From assembly GCA_963693315.1 (NCBI GenBank), contig OY856188.1, positions 155,824,730-155,888,729 of the forward strand: a stretch of DNA of 64,000 bases, given 5' to 3'. The translations under genes were made by a program, and so were the position numbers. This stretch comes from Diogma glabrata. Taxonomy: Eukaryota; Arthropoda; Insecta; Diptera; Cylindrotomidae. The notes below the pieces were generated by a model. That model was not told where the DNA came from, did no database searches, and was given only the letters and a program-made list of their open reading frames with translations. This document shows, one piece after another, positions 11,652 to 22,800 of the stretch (position 1 is the first letter of the stretch; every line of letters begins with the position of its first letter).

Positions 11652-11943
11652 ATGAGCAGTAGTGATGAAAGTGATATAATTAGCACTTCACCAAATATTA
11701 AAGAAGCAGACAACAATTTAACTTTAGATCTGTTGCCTGAAAAATCTAAAGTCCGGGTTGAAAAAGCTTACCTATTATTTATCAATTGGTGTAAGAACAA
11801 AAAAACAGGAAATTTTTATTCTGAAGATGTGTTTTTGGCATATTTTTTGGTGAACTATCGCAGACAAAAATGTCTTCAACAATGTGGTCAAATTGTTCAA
11901 TGTTAAAATCAACATTCATCGTTAAAGAAAATTTGGATATTAG
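11652..11943 (+). pseudogene. Tyrosine-recombinase-like (Crypton-type) N-terminus, interrupted
   Basis: From the ATG, an acidic start MSSSDESDIISTSPNIKEAD leads into a helical segment containing KSKVRVEKAYLLFINWC. After a one-base frame change near 11870 come SSTMWSNCSMLKSTF and VKENLDIS. This order, and the W..(C/Y)SMLKST motif, matches the N-terminal SAM-like core-binding region of arthropod tyrosine-recombinase (phage-integrase-fold) proteins linked to Crypton-like elements. That assignment is from memory of the family, not a search. Reading stops where the TATATGGGTCATTCC element begins at 11944. The expected continuation reappears at 21633-21722 on the far side of the insertion. The catalytic domain is missing. 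Confidence 0.6.
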
Positions 11944-12269
11944 TATATGGGTCATTCCATGTCAAACCAACCACTCACTCAACCCGACCATTTTAGATTT
12001 TTATAAAACTTACAGAAATTATTTGCCATGAATATACAAGTAAAAATATGGAAGGGCTGAAATCTCACAGCTCTGAGATATCAAGACTTCGGTCTGGGTT
12101 AAGGATTTTGATATAGTTTTCGGCAAAAAACTTTTATGAGGACATGGTTTTTAGTTTTGAGCAGCGATGTATATCTAACATAACTCTTTGTTAAAGTACA
12201 AGTATTTTTTATCTCTGTTTAAAAATTTATTACACTAACACGGCACATCAATACGTTGCCGGAAAATTA

Positions 12270-14235
12270 TAATCAAAATTCCAAAAATATTGTTAAATTA
12301 AATAAAATCAAACTTTTTCAAAATTCCAAAAATATTCTAAAAATTAGAATAAAATCAAATATTTAAACTTTTTCTTAATTCCAATAATATTTCAAAAATT
12401 CTTAAAAATTCAAACTTTTTCCAAAATTCTAAAAATATTGCAAAAATTATTACAAAATCAAAAATTGAAACTTTTTTCAAAATTCCAAAAATTATAATAA
12501 TATCAAAAATTAAAAATTTTTCAAAATTCTACAAATATTCCAAAAATTCTTACAAAATTAAAAATTAAATCTTTTTCCGAAATTCTAAAAATATTGCAAA
12601 AATTATTACAAAATCAGAAATACAAACTTTTTCAAAATTCGAAAAATATTTCAAAAACTATTACAAATTCAAAAATTTCCATGTCCAATTTCATTTTAAA
12701 TTACATTTACGTCATAAAAACAGCTACATCTTTTTCCTAAAAAGTTGGCTAAAAAATTAAATGAAATCATTTTTTGACACACTTGACAACATTTTTTGAC
12801 AAACTTATAATGCCATAATTCTCTATAATAATAATAAAATATCATGTCATACAAACTATTAATTTTATTTTTTTCTAAAAAAATTGGGTAAAAAATAAAT
12901 AAAAACCTTTCTTTTGACACACTTGACAACATTTTTTGACAAACTTATAATGCCATAATTCTCAATAATAATAATAAAATTTCATTTAAAACAAACAATT
13001 TTATTTTTTTTCCAAAAAATTAGGTAAAAAATAAAAAAAAATCTTTTGACACACTTGACAACATTTTTTTGACAAACTTATAATGCCATAATTCTCAATA
13101 ATAATAATAAAAAAATGGAGGGGCTGAAATCTCACAGCTCTGAGATATCAAGACTTCAGTCTGGGTTAAGGATTTTGATATAGTTTTCGGCAAAAAACTT
13201 TTATGCGTACATGGTTTTTAGTTAAACTCAGCAAACTACTCAAAAACCTCTCCATTTAGTGTTTCTAGAAAATATTACAAAATCACAAATTCATATTTCT
13301 TTCAAAATTAACAAAATTTTGTAAAAAATAAATAAAATCAAACTTTTTCCAAAATCCTAAAAATATTCCAAAAATTATTACAAAATCAAATATTAGTATT
13401 AAACCTTTTTCAAAAATTCTGAAAACATTGCAAAAATTATACAAAATCAAAAATTGAAACTTTTTTCAAAATTCCAAATATTCCAAAAATTAGAATAAAA
13501 TAAAATATTTAAACTTTTTCTAAATTCTAATAATATTCCAAAAATTCTTAAAAATTCAAAAATTGAACCTTATTTCAAAATTCTAAAAATATATATAAAA
13601 TTAAAAATTTTTTTTTAAAATTCTAAGAGGAATAAAATCAAATATTTAAACTTTTTCTAAATTCTAATAATACCTATTCCAAAATTTCTTAAAAATTCAA
13701 AAATTCAAACTTTTTCCAAAACTAAAAATATTGCAAAAATTATAACAATATCAAAAATTGAAACTTTTTCCGAAATTACAAAAATTATAATAAAATCAAA
13801 AATTCAAAATTTTTTAAAATTCTAAAAATATTCCTAAAATTCTTACAAAATCAAAAATTGAAACTTTTTCAAAATTCCAAAAATATTCAAAAACTATAAC
13901 AAATTCAAAAATGTCCATGTCCAATTTCATTTTCATTTTCAGCAAACTATTCAAAAACCTTCAATTTAGCGATTCGGGAAAATATTACAAGATCACAAAT
14001 TCATTTTTCTTTCAAAATTCCAAAAATATTGTAAAAATTATAATAAAATCAAACTTTTTTCAACATTCTACAAATATTCCAAAAATTATTACAAAATCAA
14101 AAATTAAAACTTTTTCCTAAATTCTAAAAATATTGCAAAAATTATTACAAAATCAAAAATACAAACTTTTTTCAAAATTCCAAAAATATTTCAAAAACTG
14201 TAACAAATTCAAAAATTTCCATGTCCAATTTCATT
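12270..14235. repeat. ~55-bp A-rich minisatellite arrays (copy A)
   Basis: These are degenerate copies of a unit like CAAAATTCTAAAAATATTGC followed by AAAAATTATTACAAAATC and AAAAATTGAAACTTTTT, at 12270-12690 and 13260-14235. They are interrupted by a second copy of the head (CTGAAATCTCACAGCTC at 13124) and by a conserved block containing CAGCAAACTACTCAAAAACC (13227 and, diverged, 13938). Short open frames such as 13911-14318 are by-products of the repeat. Confidence 0.8.
12700..13112. repeat. ~140-bp tandem unit with TTGACACACTTGACAAC
   Basis: Three tandem copies each contain TTGACACACTTGACAAC, then TTGACAAACTTATAATGCC, then ATAATAATAATAAAA. Further copies are at 14250-14501, continuing after the Helitron at 17470-17605, and one inverted copy is near 22055-22105. 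A weak relative is near 56815-56850. These sister copies show what the Helitron insertion site looked like before insertion. Confidence 0.75.
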
Positions 14236-15563
14236 TTCAATTACATTTACGTCATAAAAACAGCTACATTTTTTTCCCCAAAATATTGGCTAAAAAAATC
14301 AATGAAATCATTTTTTGACACGCTTGACATTATTTTTTTGACAAACTTATAATGCCATAATTTTCTATAATTTTCATGTCATACAAATTATTTATTTTAT
14401 TTTTTTCCAAAAAATTGGGTAAAAAAGTAAATAAAAATCTTTCTTTTGACACGCTTGACAACATTTTTTTGACAAACTTATAATGCCATAGTTCTCAATA
14501 ATCTATATAAACAAAAATGTAAATGTTCGTTTGTTCAAAATAGGTAATCTCCGAAAGTACTTGATCGAATCTTTTGAAATTTGGAGACAACGTTGCATTT
14601 GAATACAGGAAGGTTGTTACATAGTTTTTTTTTTTTTTTTTTTTTTTTAATTTTTTTTTCCGTTATACATATGTATATGTTTTATAACGTAGGCTGTCAA
14701 CAATTACAAGTGTCTCACCTGCTTTATTCTCAAATCACTCAACTTTATGGTCGATTTTAACTTCATGCTCAATTTAATCGATTAGTTTCGTATAGTGATA
14801 GGCCCAAAGATTATTTTATCTAATTTGTAAACCAATAAGGTTGCAACGTGTTCTCCTTTCGGTAGGACTGTCCTCGGTAGGAGCAAAAATGTCCTCAGTT
14901 CTCATTTACTATAAAAACATTATCCTTGAAGCAATCTGTAATACAATATTTTACACTGAACAAAATAGATCTTTTTGCTACATATTTCTCCCAATAAACG
15001 GATCAGGAAAATATCGTGATTTCGCACGATCGCACCTTTACTTATATCAAAGTAACTGATTATTAAAATTTGTGTCGCAAGGTTGGTAACAATATCAATT
15101 AATTTACATTGCTCTATAATATATGTGAATATCTTTACTTTTACTAGATCGCACGATCAGGTGGTGAACCATTGTTTAAGCAATTTTGGATTCAATCCAC
15201 CGTTAAACATCTGTTTTTTTTAAATAACTTCTGTTACTAATTATCTGTTCTTAGTATTATAAATGAAATAGCTGATCTGGATATTATTTGTGATTGTTAT
15301 AAATTATAAAGCATTTGGCTACAGAAAACTTACCATTTTGAAGGAAATTTAAATATATAAAACAGTACTGTGCATGAATAACTAACTAACAACTTGCGCT
15401 TATTGATTTTTATGAAAGTGCCAATGAATCAGATGGTAAGTTTAGCTGTATTTCTGAGTACTTAAAAACATTAAATTTGAGTGATTCGAGTGTAGCAATA
15501 CCATTGAATGCTGATAACATCAATACGAATTTGCATGCTATCATCCATCATAAATAAATAAAA

Positions 15564-16980
15564 GGATTACAGAAGTAACTGTCGTATGTGCAATCAAATA
15601 TTCCGAAGCTAACGTTTGAACAAAAAACAATTTACGATCAACTAATGCAAAATGTTGATAACGGGGTTGTAGGAATCTTTTTCTTGGATGCGCCAGGAGG
15701 AACTGGCAAAACGTTTCTAAAACGATTCTTAAACGATTCTAGCAGTAATTCAACCGTAAAATAGCATAGCTTTAGCTCTTGCGTCGTCCGGCATAGCTGC
15801 GACATTGCTACCAGATGGAAGAACAGCTCATTCCGCTTTGAAATTGCCATTAAACATGCAATTCATTGAAACGCCCACATGCAACCTTTCCAAAGGATGG
15901 GGAATTGGAAAAGTATTGCAGAAATGTAAACTAATCATTTGGGCTGAATGCACAATGGCGCGCAAAAAATCGCTTGAAGCGCTTGATCGATCATTGCAAG
16001 ATTTGCGTGGAAATATCAGACCATTTGGGAATGCATTAATATTGCTTGCAGGAGATTTCAGACAAACATTAGCTGTAGTTCCCCGATCAACACCGGCAGA
16101 TGAAATAAATGCTTGCTTGAAATATTCTACTTTGTGGGGATACGTGAAAAGGTTAAAATTATCGACAAACATCCGTGTTCTCCTCCAAAAAGATAAATCA
16201 GCTGAGATATTCTCATATCAATTGCTGAGAATTGGTGACGGAAAGGTGCCGGTTGATTTAACAACAGGACGAATTTTATTGCCTCATAACTTCTGCAATT
16301 TAGTGTCGTCAAAAGAGGAATTAATTGAAAAAGTATTTCCTGATATTCAAATTAATCATAAGAATCACGATTGGCTGAGTGAACGAATCATTCTTGCGGC
16401 CAAAAACAAAGACGTCAATGAATTTAACAATTTAATTATGTCTAATATTCAAAGCGAAGAAGTCACATACAAGTCCGTAGACACTGTCATGGAAGCAGAT
16501 GAAGCAGTTAGCTATCCAACAGAATTTTTGAATTCACTTGATCTACCAGGGATGCCACCACATGTACTACAATTTAAAATCGGCGTGCCAATCATCATGT
16601 TGCGTAATATCAATCAGCCAAAACTTTGCAATGGCACGGGACTCACAGCAAAAAAATTATTGAGCAACGTAGTAAAAGCAACAATCTTGAATGGACCTTT
16701 CAAAAGCGAAGATGTCTTCATTCCTCGCATACCCATGATACCAACGGATATGCCATTTCAATTTAAAAGACTGCAATTCCCAATTCGATTGGCATTTGCA
16801 ATCACCATCTACAAAGCTCAGGGCCAAACATTGGAAGTATGTGGTTTAGATCTAGATAACGATTGTTTCTTACATGGACAATTATATGTTGCGTGTTTTA
16901 GAGTTGGCAAACCAGGCAATCTCTATATCCACACAGACAATGGATCAACAAAAAACATTGAATACCCTCAAGTATTATGA
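15564..16980 (+). pseudogene. Helitron Pif1-family helicase domain, frameshifted and mutated
   Basis: This is the C-terminal part of a RepHel protein. At 15600-15764 one frame reads PKLTFEQKTIYDQLM and the Walker A loop DAPGGTGKTF, then stops. From 15766 a second frame carries the rest: ALASSGIAATLLPDGRTAHS, AGDFRQTL, TNIRV, and near the end FAITIYKAQGQTLE, then QLYVACFRVGKPGNLYI and a stop at 16980. The helicase order (motifs I, Ia, II, III, IV-VI) matches Pif1-type Helitron enzymes, which unwind DNA during rolling-circle transposition. The protein is dead: there is a frameshift near 15750 beside a duplicated AAACGATTCT, the Walker B Asp of DEC is Ala (WAEC at 15940-15951), and motif VI has Phe where Ser is usual (CFRVG). 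An in-frame stop also precedes YVQSNIPKL. Confidence 0.85.
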
Positions 16981-17027
16981 AATAAAACATATTAGAAAGG
17001 TGGGTGTTTTGTTTTCTTTATTTCTTA

Positions 17028-17469
17028 CTAGCAGGGCGCCCGGCGTGCTTCGCTACGCTTACAAATAAAGTTTTTGCGTAGAAATTTTGTTGACGTAGAA
17101 GCAATGATTTTAAAAAGTGGTAATGAGAAATGCTAGGATATAATTTTTAATTTTTCTTTTTAAATATATGAATGAAAAATAATCAGAACTCTAGCTGATC
17201 AGATCGGATATATGACAAATTAGCGATCAAATAAGTTTTCAAGTAAGCTTATTTAATCTCTAACTTATTTGATCGCTAATTTTTCATTTATCCGAACTGA
17301 TCAGCTAGAGTTCTGATTATTTTTCATTCATATATTTAAAAAGAAAAATTAAAAATTATATGCTAGCATTTCTCATTATTACTTTTTGAAATCATTGCTT
17401 CTACGTCAACAAAATGTATACGCAAAAACTTTATTTATAAGCGTAGCGAAGCACGCCGGGCCCTGCTAG
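17028..17469. repeat. ~440-bp near-perfect palindrome at the Helitron 3' end
   Basis: The sequence from CTAGCAGGGCGCCCGGCG (17028) is repeated inverted up to CGGGCCCTGCTAG (17469), with arms of about 215 bp and few mismatches. Both outer edges are CTAG and both arms hold the GCGTAGCGAAGC hairpin. The arms share GAACTCTAGCTGATCAG and TTAGCGATCAAATAAG near the centre. It is either an inverted duplication of the Helitron tail or a palindromic element inserted exactly at the tail. Confidence 0.85.
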
Positions 17470-17605
17470 TAATAATAATAAAATCATTTCAAACAAAATT
17501 TTAATTTAACTTTTTTTCCCGAAAAATTGGGTAAAAAAATAAATAAAAATCTTTCTTTTGACACACTTGACAACATTTTTTTGACAAACTTATAATGCAA
17601 TAATT

Positions 17606-18000
17606 AGTTTTTGATCTCACATACCAATCCCGACCATCAAGATTTCTCCAAATTTAATGTTCCTGCTCGTAATCACTTAAAATGAACGTTTTTTAAGCCA
17701 AAAATATGAAAATTTGCTATTTTTGACACACATAATGATTTTTTTGACACACATCCGGTACAGATATCGAACACAGCGTCCTTTCGGACCTGTCCCTTGA
17801 GTATACTTATTTTTAGAAAAAAAAATTTTTCAAATCCCTCCTGCGGTTTTCCCTGCAGGGTAGGTAATGACGGCGGACGGCCGGCAGACATTCATTTTTT
17901 TTTTTGCTTTTTTAGAATCAGGAGGTCCTAAAACGTCGAGAAATGTCAAAAAAGTGAGGGTAAGAATTTCACTTTGAGCTCATGAATTGAGCTCAGACCG
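17606..18000. repeat. 3' block of the minisatellite family
   Basis: This contains CACATACCAATCCCGACC (17619), a GGCGGACGGCCGGCAGAC patch (17872), TTTTAGAATCAGGAGG (17909) and a terminal palindrome GAGCTCATGAATTGAGCTC (17976). A diverged copy of the same order is at 56850-57000 (ACATACAAATCCCAACC ... GGCGGGCCGG ... TTTTAGAATTTT). Non-coding. Confidence 0.55.
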
Positions 18001-19249
18001 AAGTAAAACGGTTTTCCAAAATTTTATATCTCTTTTCGTTTTTGTGTAATTAATTTTCAAAATTTTGGAATATCGTCATTTTAGGGCTTACCTGTATAGA
18101 TTAAATTTCGAATATCTCAAGTTGTGTACAACCTAGAGAGCTGATAGACCCCTCATTTTAAATAGAATTGCACAAGATTTAATTTGACATGCTATTTGCA
18201 TATGTTGGCTCAAAAACGAATTTTGTGAAAACCTGTAAAAACTTTTATTGAAATAAAATCAAATAAAGTGTTTACTATAGTAAAGAAATCCTGAAAGCTT
18301 CAGAGTGGGGCATGTATGGGATCATAAGTTATAGTAAAATATAAGAAGCTATGTTCAACTAAAACTGGAACATTACTCATGATTTAATATTTTTAGATGT
18401 AAATAACAATAGGTTCAAATTAAAAAGGTTTGTAAATTAAAAAAATACTTTAGTAAGGAGTTTAAATATATTTATTTTGAAATGAAACTCATGTAATTTT
18501 TAATATAAGATATCAGATATGGTTAAACAAAATAGGAAAGGTAAGTTTGCAGCCTTTAAAGATTTTATTACAATGCGCACTTACGAAACACAAAGAGAGT
18601 CTTTAAGAGTCAGTTTTGCATATGTATATATACATATGTATTGCTGAATTAACTTAGATGATAAGTATAAACCAACAAATGTTATGGTAAATTATCTTAG
18701 AAGTATATTTAAATTACCCAAGTTTATGTATAACGAATTGATCACCATGTGATTTGGATAAATTTTACATATTTCGTTTAGTCTTGACAAAGTGTCTGAA
18801 CTGCAATATTAGTTTTTAAATTTTAATATTAAATATATACAAATTGAATATAAGTTATGTATTAAATTAAGTTATTGTTATTATTTTGTTTTTATTAAAT
18901 AAAACTATTGAAATCAAAATTTGAAAGTGAAATATAGTGAAACAAAATGTAAGTGTATTTTATTTTTATAAATGTTAACAAATTAGTTATACATCTTAAC
19001 CACCGCAACTGAACTGCGTAAAATAACTAGTTGACAGTTATTTGCATGTAAAAAGTGTAAATCGATTATCCTTTTTATATTGCTAAACATCAATACACAT
19101 GGTTCAAGTTTTTAAACTTAAACACTTGTTACGCTTCCTGTTCAGGCGTGTGTGGTATCTTAATTTTAATTTGGTTTTTTTAAAAACTAGCTTTGTCAGC
19201 ATCAAACTTCAAAAAATATAAAGCAGAAAAAGAACAATCAGTTCTATGA

Positions 19250-19850
19250 AGACATCTACAAAAGAAGTAAAAAGGTTAAGTCTTCCCTTTGCCGATGGTA
19301 TATCAAACTTTTTAAAATTTTAATTTTTAATAACATTAGTTTAAAGTAACAAGTTTTTGTTCAACTTGTTAGCTCTCTGGTGGTCAAACCAGTTGGTTAG
19401 CTATATATAAAATCAGATTTCCTGAAAAGGTTGAATCTGCTGCTGATTGGTGGTTGAATCTGACCACTTACCGGTTGTAAATCAAATTTCTAAAATTTTA
19501 AATTTTGAATGATATAAATTTAAAATAAAGTTTTTTTCTCTTTTCTAAATTGTAGGCTATCTGGTGGCCCAACTAGGTATTGTTAGGACAAGAATTTAGA
19601 CTTGCTGAAAAGGTTAAACCTTTTTATTTCAGATGGTGTATTAAAATGGGGTAGTGGCTGTGCCCTCAACCGATGAACAACTTGGAAACAAAATTGAAAA
19701 AAATTAATTGGTGTCTACAAAACTGGGTAGTTGGGTAAGAAGTTGGGTAAGAATAGTTGTATTCTATGGAGTGGTGGCTGCGATCTCTATAGGTGAAAAA
19801 CTTAACAACAAAATTGAAATAAAATTAATCGGTGTTTAAAAGGTGGGCGG
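19250..19850. repeat. Two sets of degenerate tandem repeats
   Basis: In 19250-19640, a unit of about 180-190 bp recurs: CTCTCTGGTGGTCAAACCAG near 19371 matches CTATCTGGTGGCCCAACTAG near 19556, and TGAAAAGGTT words keep the same spacing. In 19653-19850, a unit of about 115 bp recurs with GTGGCTGTGCCCTCAACCG / GTGGCTGCGATCTCTATAGG and AACAAAATTGAAA. They lie in the centre of the TATATGGG element and have no coding signal. Confidence 0.6.
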
Positions 19851-20231
19851 CAGCAACAAATATATATACATTATACATTTAATTACATAAAGACAGTTAT
19901 ACAGTTATATAATAAAGACAGCTACATAATTTTTAATATATAATATAGTTTTAACTTATTCAGATCCTGAAGCCTCAAATAATTAAACATGTTCAATAAA
20001 TTGAATATTTTATTTATATTTAAGATTAAAATAGGAATAAATTTTGACTGATTAAATTAGAAAAAACAATGATGTTGGAATTAAGTTAATAGAATTAATT
20101 TTTATATTATATGGAAATATATGATTAATAAATGAAAACAAACCAATTTATTTCTTGTGATGAGTGTTGCGACGTTCGATGGACTTGGTATTGCAGAATT
20201 TGCCAGATATATGCACATTTACATATATGTT

Positions 20232-20587
<356 letters not shown>

Positions 20588-21632
20588 GTATGTATATATA
20601 ATTTCACTAAACAACAATGCTTTCGTTACCTCTTCCCTTACCTAAATCTACTTTGGATGTTATGTGAATTTAAGTTACGGTTGTGCAAATTACACTTGGA
20701 GAGATGGTTAATGAAACGTTTTAAGTATATGTTAAATTCACTATGGTGCTCTCCCCTATATCACTACTATGCAGGGCTATTTCGACTTCATCATATAGCT
20801 ATCTTTACTTATAAATGTATTGATAATTTTACTTTATTGATTTGTTATATACGCATTTGACTGAGTTGAGCAAACTTCGCACTTAGTAAAATACAGCATA
20901 AAATTAAATATTCAATATTACCTTTCCATAAGTTTATTTAACATTTTCAAATTTGTGCTATTAGCAAAGTCACAAGTAAGTTGAATTTGTAACAATATAT
21001 TTGTTAAATTAGCTTTGCTTATTTGTTAATAAAGCACATTATTTCTTTGCGTGTATTGTTATTTACATCTAAAAATATTAAATGGAGAGTAATGTTCCAG
21101 TTTTAGTTGAACATAGCTTCTTATATTTTACTATAACTTACGATCCCATACATGTCCCACTCTGAAACTTTCAGGATTTCTTTACTATAGTATATCAAAA
21201 AATAAAGGATTTTTTCAAAATTTAAAAAAAAACACTTTCTTTGATTTTTTTTCAATAAAAGTTTTACAGGTTTTCAAAAAAAAGGTTTTGAACCAACATA
21301 TGTAAATAGCATATCAAATTAAACCTTGCACCATTCTGTTTGATGAAATGAGGGGTCTTTCAGCTCTCTAGGTTGTACACAACTTGAGATATTCGAAATT
21401 TAAACTATACAGGTAAGCCCTAAAATGACGATATTCCAAAATTTTTAAAATTAATTACACAAAAACGAAAAGAGATAAAAAGTTTTAGAAAACCGTTTTT
21501 TACTTGTATATTCATGGCAAATAATTTCTGTAAGTTTCATAAAAATCTAAAATGGTCAGGTTGAAAATTAAAGTTTTTTGGTTGGTTTCAAATGGAATAA
21601 CCCATATATAAAAGATTAATGCAATATATAAA

Positions 21633-21722
21633 AGATTAATGCCTTGTTTAAAAAAGAAGTCCTCGGATTATGGAGCCAAAAAATCAAAAGTGTTTTGGAG
21701 AGAAGAAATTAATAAATTTTAA
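21633..21722 (+). pseudogene. Tyrosine-recombinase-like fragment, continuation of 11652-11943
   Basis: The frame RLMPCLKKKSSDYGAKKSKV followed by FWREEINKF and a stop matches the segment that follows the W..SMLKST region in this family: LKxKS-GY-PKKSKVL-xExxxKFL. It begins 25 bp after the right end of the TATATGGG element. The simplest reading is one gene split by that insertion. A 19-20-bp direct duplication (ATATATAAAAGATTAATGC twice, 21605-21641) sits at the junction. The catalytic part is not found downstream. Confidence 0.55.
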
Positions 21723-22054
21723 TATAATGTCTTTGTCCATTATGTCTTTTGTTTTACTTGTGTTTTTACTTTCCGCTTAAGAACAGAAAAAATTCAAAAA
21801 TGCTCGCTAAACAGCAAAAACTAACTTTCTCTTTTAACCTGACAGAAAGAAAACATTATTTTCTATGACTGTCGTTAAAAAAAGTCGTTTAGGGCGTTAA
21901 TTAAGGAAAAACATTTTTCATATGAATGACGTCACAAATACTTGGAATAATTATAATAAATTTTGTTCGAGATGAGTGTCTTTGCTAAATATTTCAAAAA
22001 GCACACTACAATTAAATTTGATTGTCGATAGTATAGAATAATTTGTCGGTATAA

Positions 22055-22800
22055 ATATGCAATAAATGCATTATAAGTTTGTCAAAAAATATTGTCAAGT
22101 GTATCATCAGAATGAATAGTGGAATTTCGAATTATGTTTGTGTTTTTGATTGTGTTATAATTTTTGCAATATTTTTGGAATTTTGAAAAAAGTTTGTGTA
22201 TTTGATTTTGGAATATTTTTGGAATTCTGAAAAAAGTTTGTATTTTTGATTTTATTTTTAATTTTTGAAATATTTTTAGAATTTTGAAAAAGTTTAAATT
22301 TTTGATTTTATTATAACTTTTGGAATTTTGAAAAAACTTTGTATTTTTTATTTTGTTATACTTTTTGTAATATTTTAAGAATATTGGAAAAAGATTCAAT
22401 CTTTGATTTTGTTATAATTTTTGCAATATTTTTAGAATTTTGAAAAAGTTTCAATTTTTGATTTTGTAATAATTTTCGGAATATTTTTTAGAATTTTGAA
22501 AAAACTTTAAATTTTGGATTTTATTAAAATTTCTAGAATATTTTTGGAATTTTGAAAGAAATTTGTATTTTTGATTTTGTAATATTTTCTCGAAACGCTA
22601 AATGGAGAATGGTTTTTGAGTAGTTTGCTGAGTGTATTAAATTAATTTATGATCTGTTAATATAATAATTTTCGGTAACGTTTTGATGTTTCGTGTTAGT
22701 TTTGTTATAAATATCTAAACAGAGATAAAAAAATACTTACACTTTTGTTAAAGTTTTATGTTTGATATACATCGCTGCCCAAAACTAAAAACAATTAAAC
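22055..22800 (-). repeat. Inverted copy (B) of the minisatellite family
   Basis: Reading the minus strand from 22800, the order is the same as copy A. It starts with AGTTTTGGGCAGCGATGTAT and the block with AACACGAAACATC. Next come the AGCAAACTACTC...CATTTAGCGTTTCG block (22570-22630) and A-rich ~55-bp units (22105-22560). It ends with the TTGACAAACTTATAATGC tail (22070-22090). The open frame 22082-22399 is a repeat artefact. Confidence 0.8.

Larger units (their letters stand above)
14502..17469 (+). mobile_element. Helitron with exact TC...CTAG termini
   Basis: The element starts TCTATATAAACAAAAATG, a typical insect Helitron 5' end, and ends ...GCCGGGCCCTGCTAG at 17466-17469. The end is preceded by the short hairpin GCGTAGCGAAGCACGC. 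It sits between A (14501) and T (17470), the expected A^T target. The flanks CTCAATAA and TAATAATAATAAAA rejoin to match the uninterrupted sister repeat near 13100. At 2968 bp it is far shorter than an autonomous Helitron. The Rep nuclease is absent and only a damaged helicase remains, so it is a deletion derivative. A poly-T run lies at about 14625-14648. The final 440 bp form a palindrome. Confidence 0.88.
12046..18000 (+). mobile_element. Minisatellite-bearing insertion with 8-bp target duplication
   Basis: AAGTAAAA occurs at 12038-12045 and again at 18001-18008, exactly where the left arm of the enclosing element breaks and resumes. The intact right arm carries the uninterrupted form (AAGTAAAAAACGG). 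The insertion begins about GGAAGGGCTGAAATCTCAC and ends ...GAGCTCAGACCG. Inside are a hairpin-like head (CTCACAGCTCTGAG), A-rich ~55-bp minisatellites, ~140-bp tandem units and the Helitron. The head and minisatellite recur at 13116, at 22055-22800 (inverted) and at 37066-38320, so this is a dispersed family. Long terminal inverted repeats are not evident. Confidence 0.7.

Noticed and set aside
13911..14318. Asn/Lys/Phe-rich open frames
   Set aside because: They are readings of the ~55-bp A-rich minisatellite.
15828..16172. Minus-strand frame opposite the helicase
   Set aside because: Shadow of the Helitron helicase reading frame.
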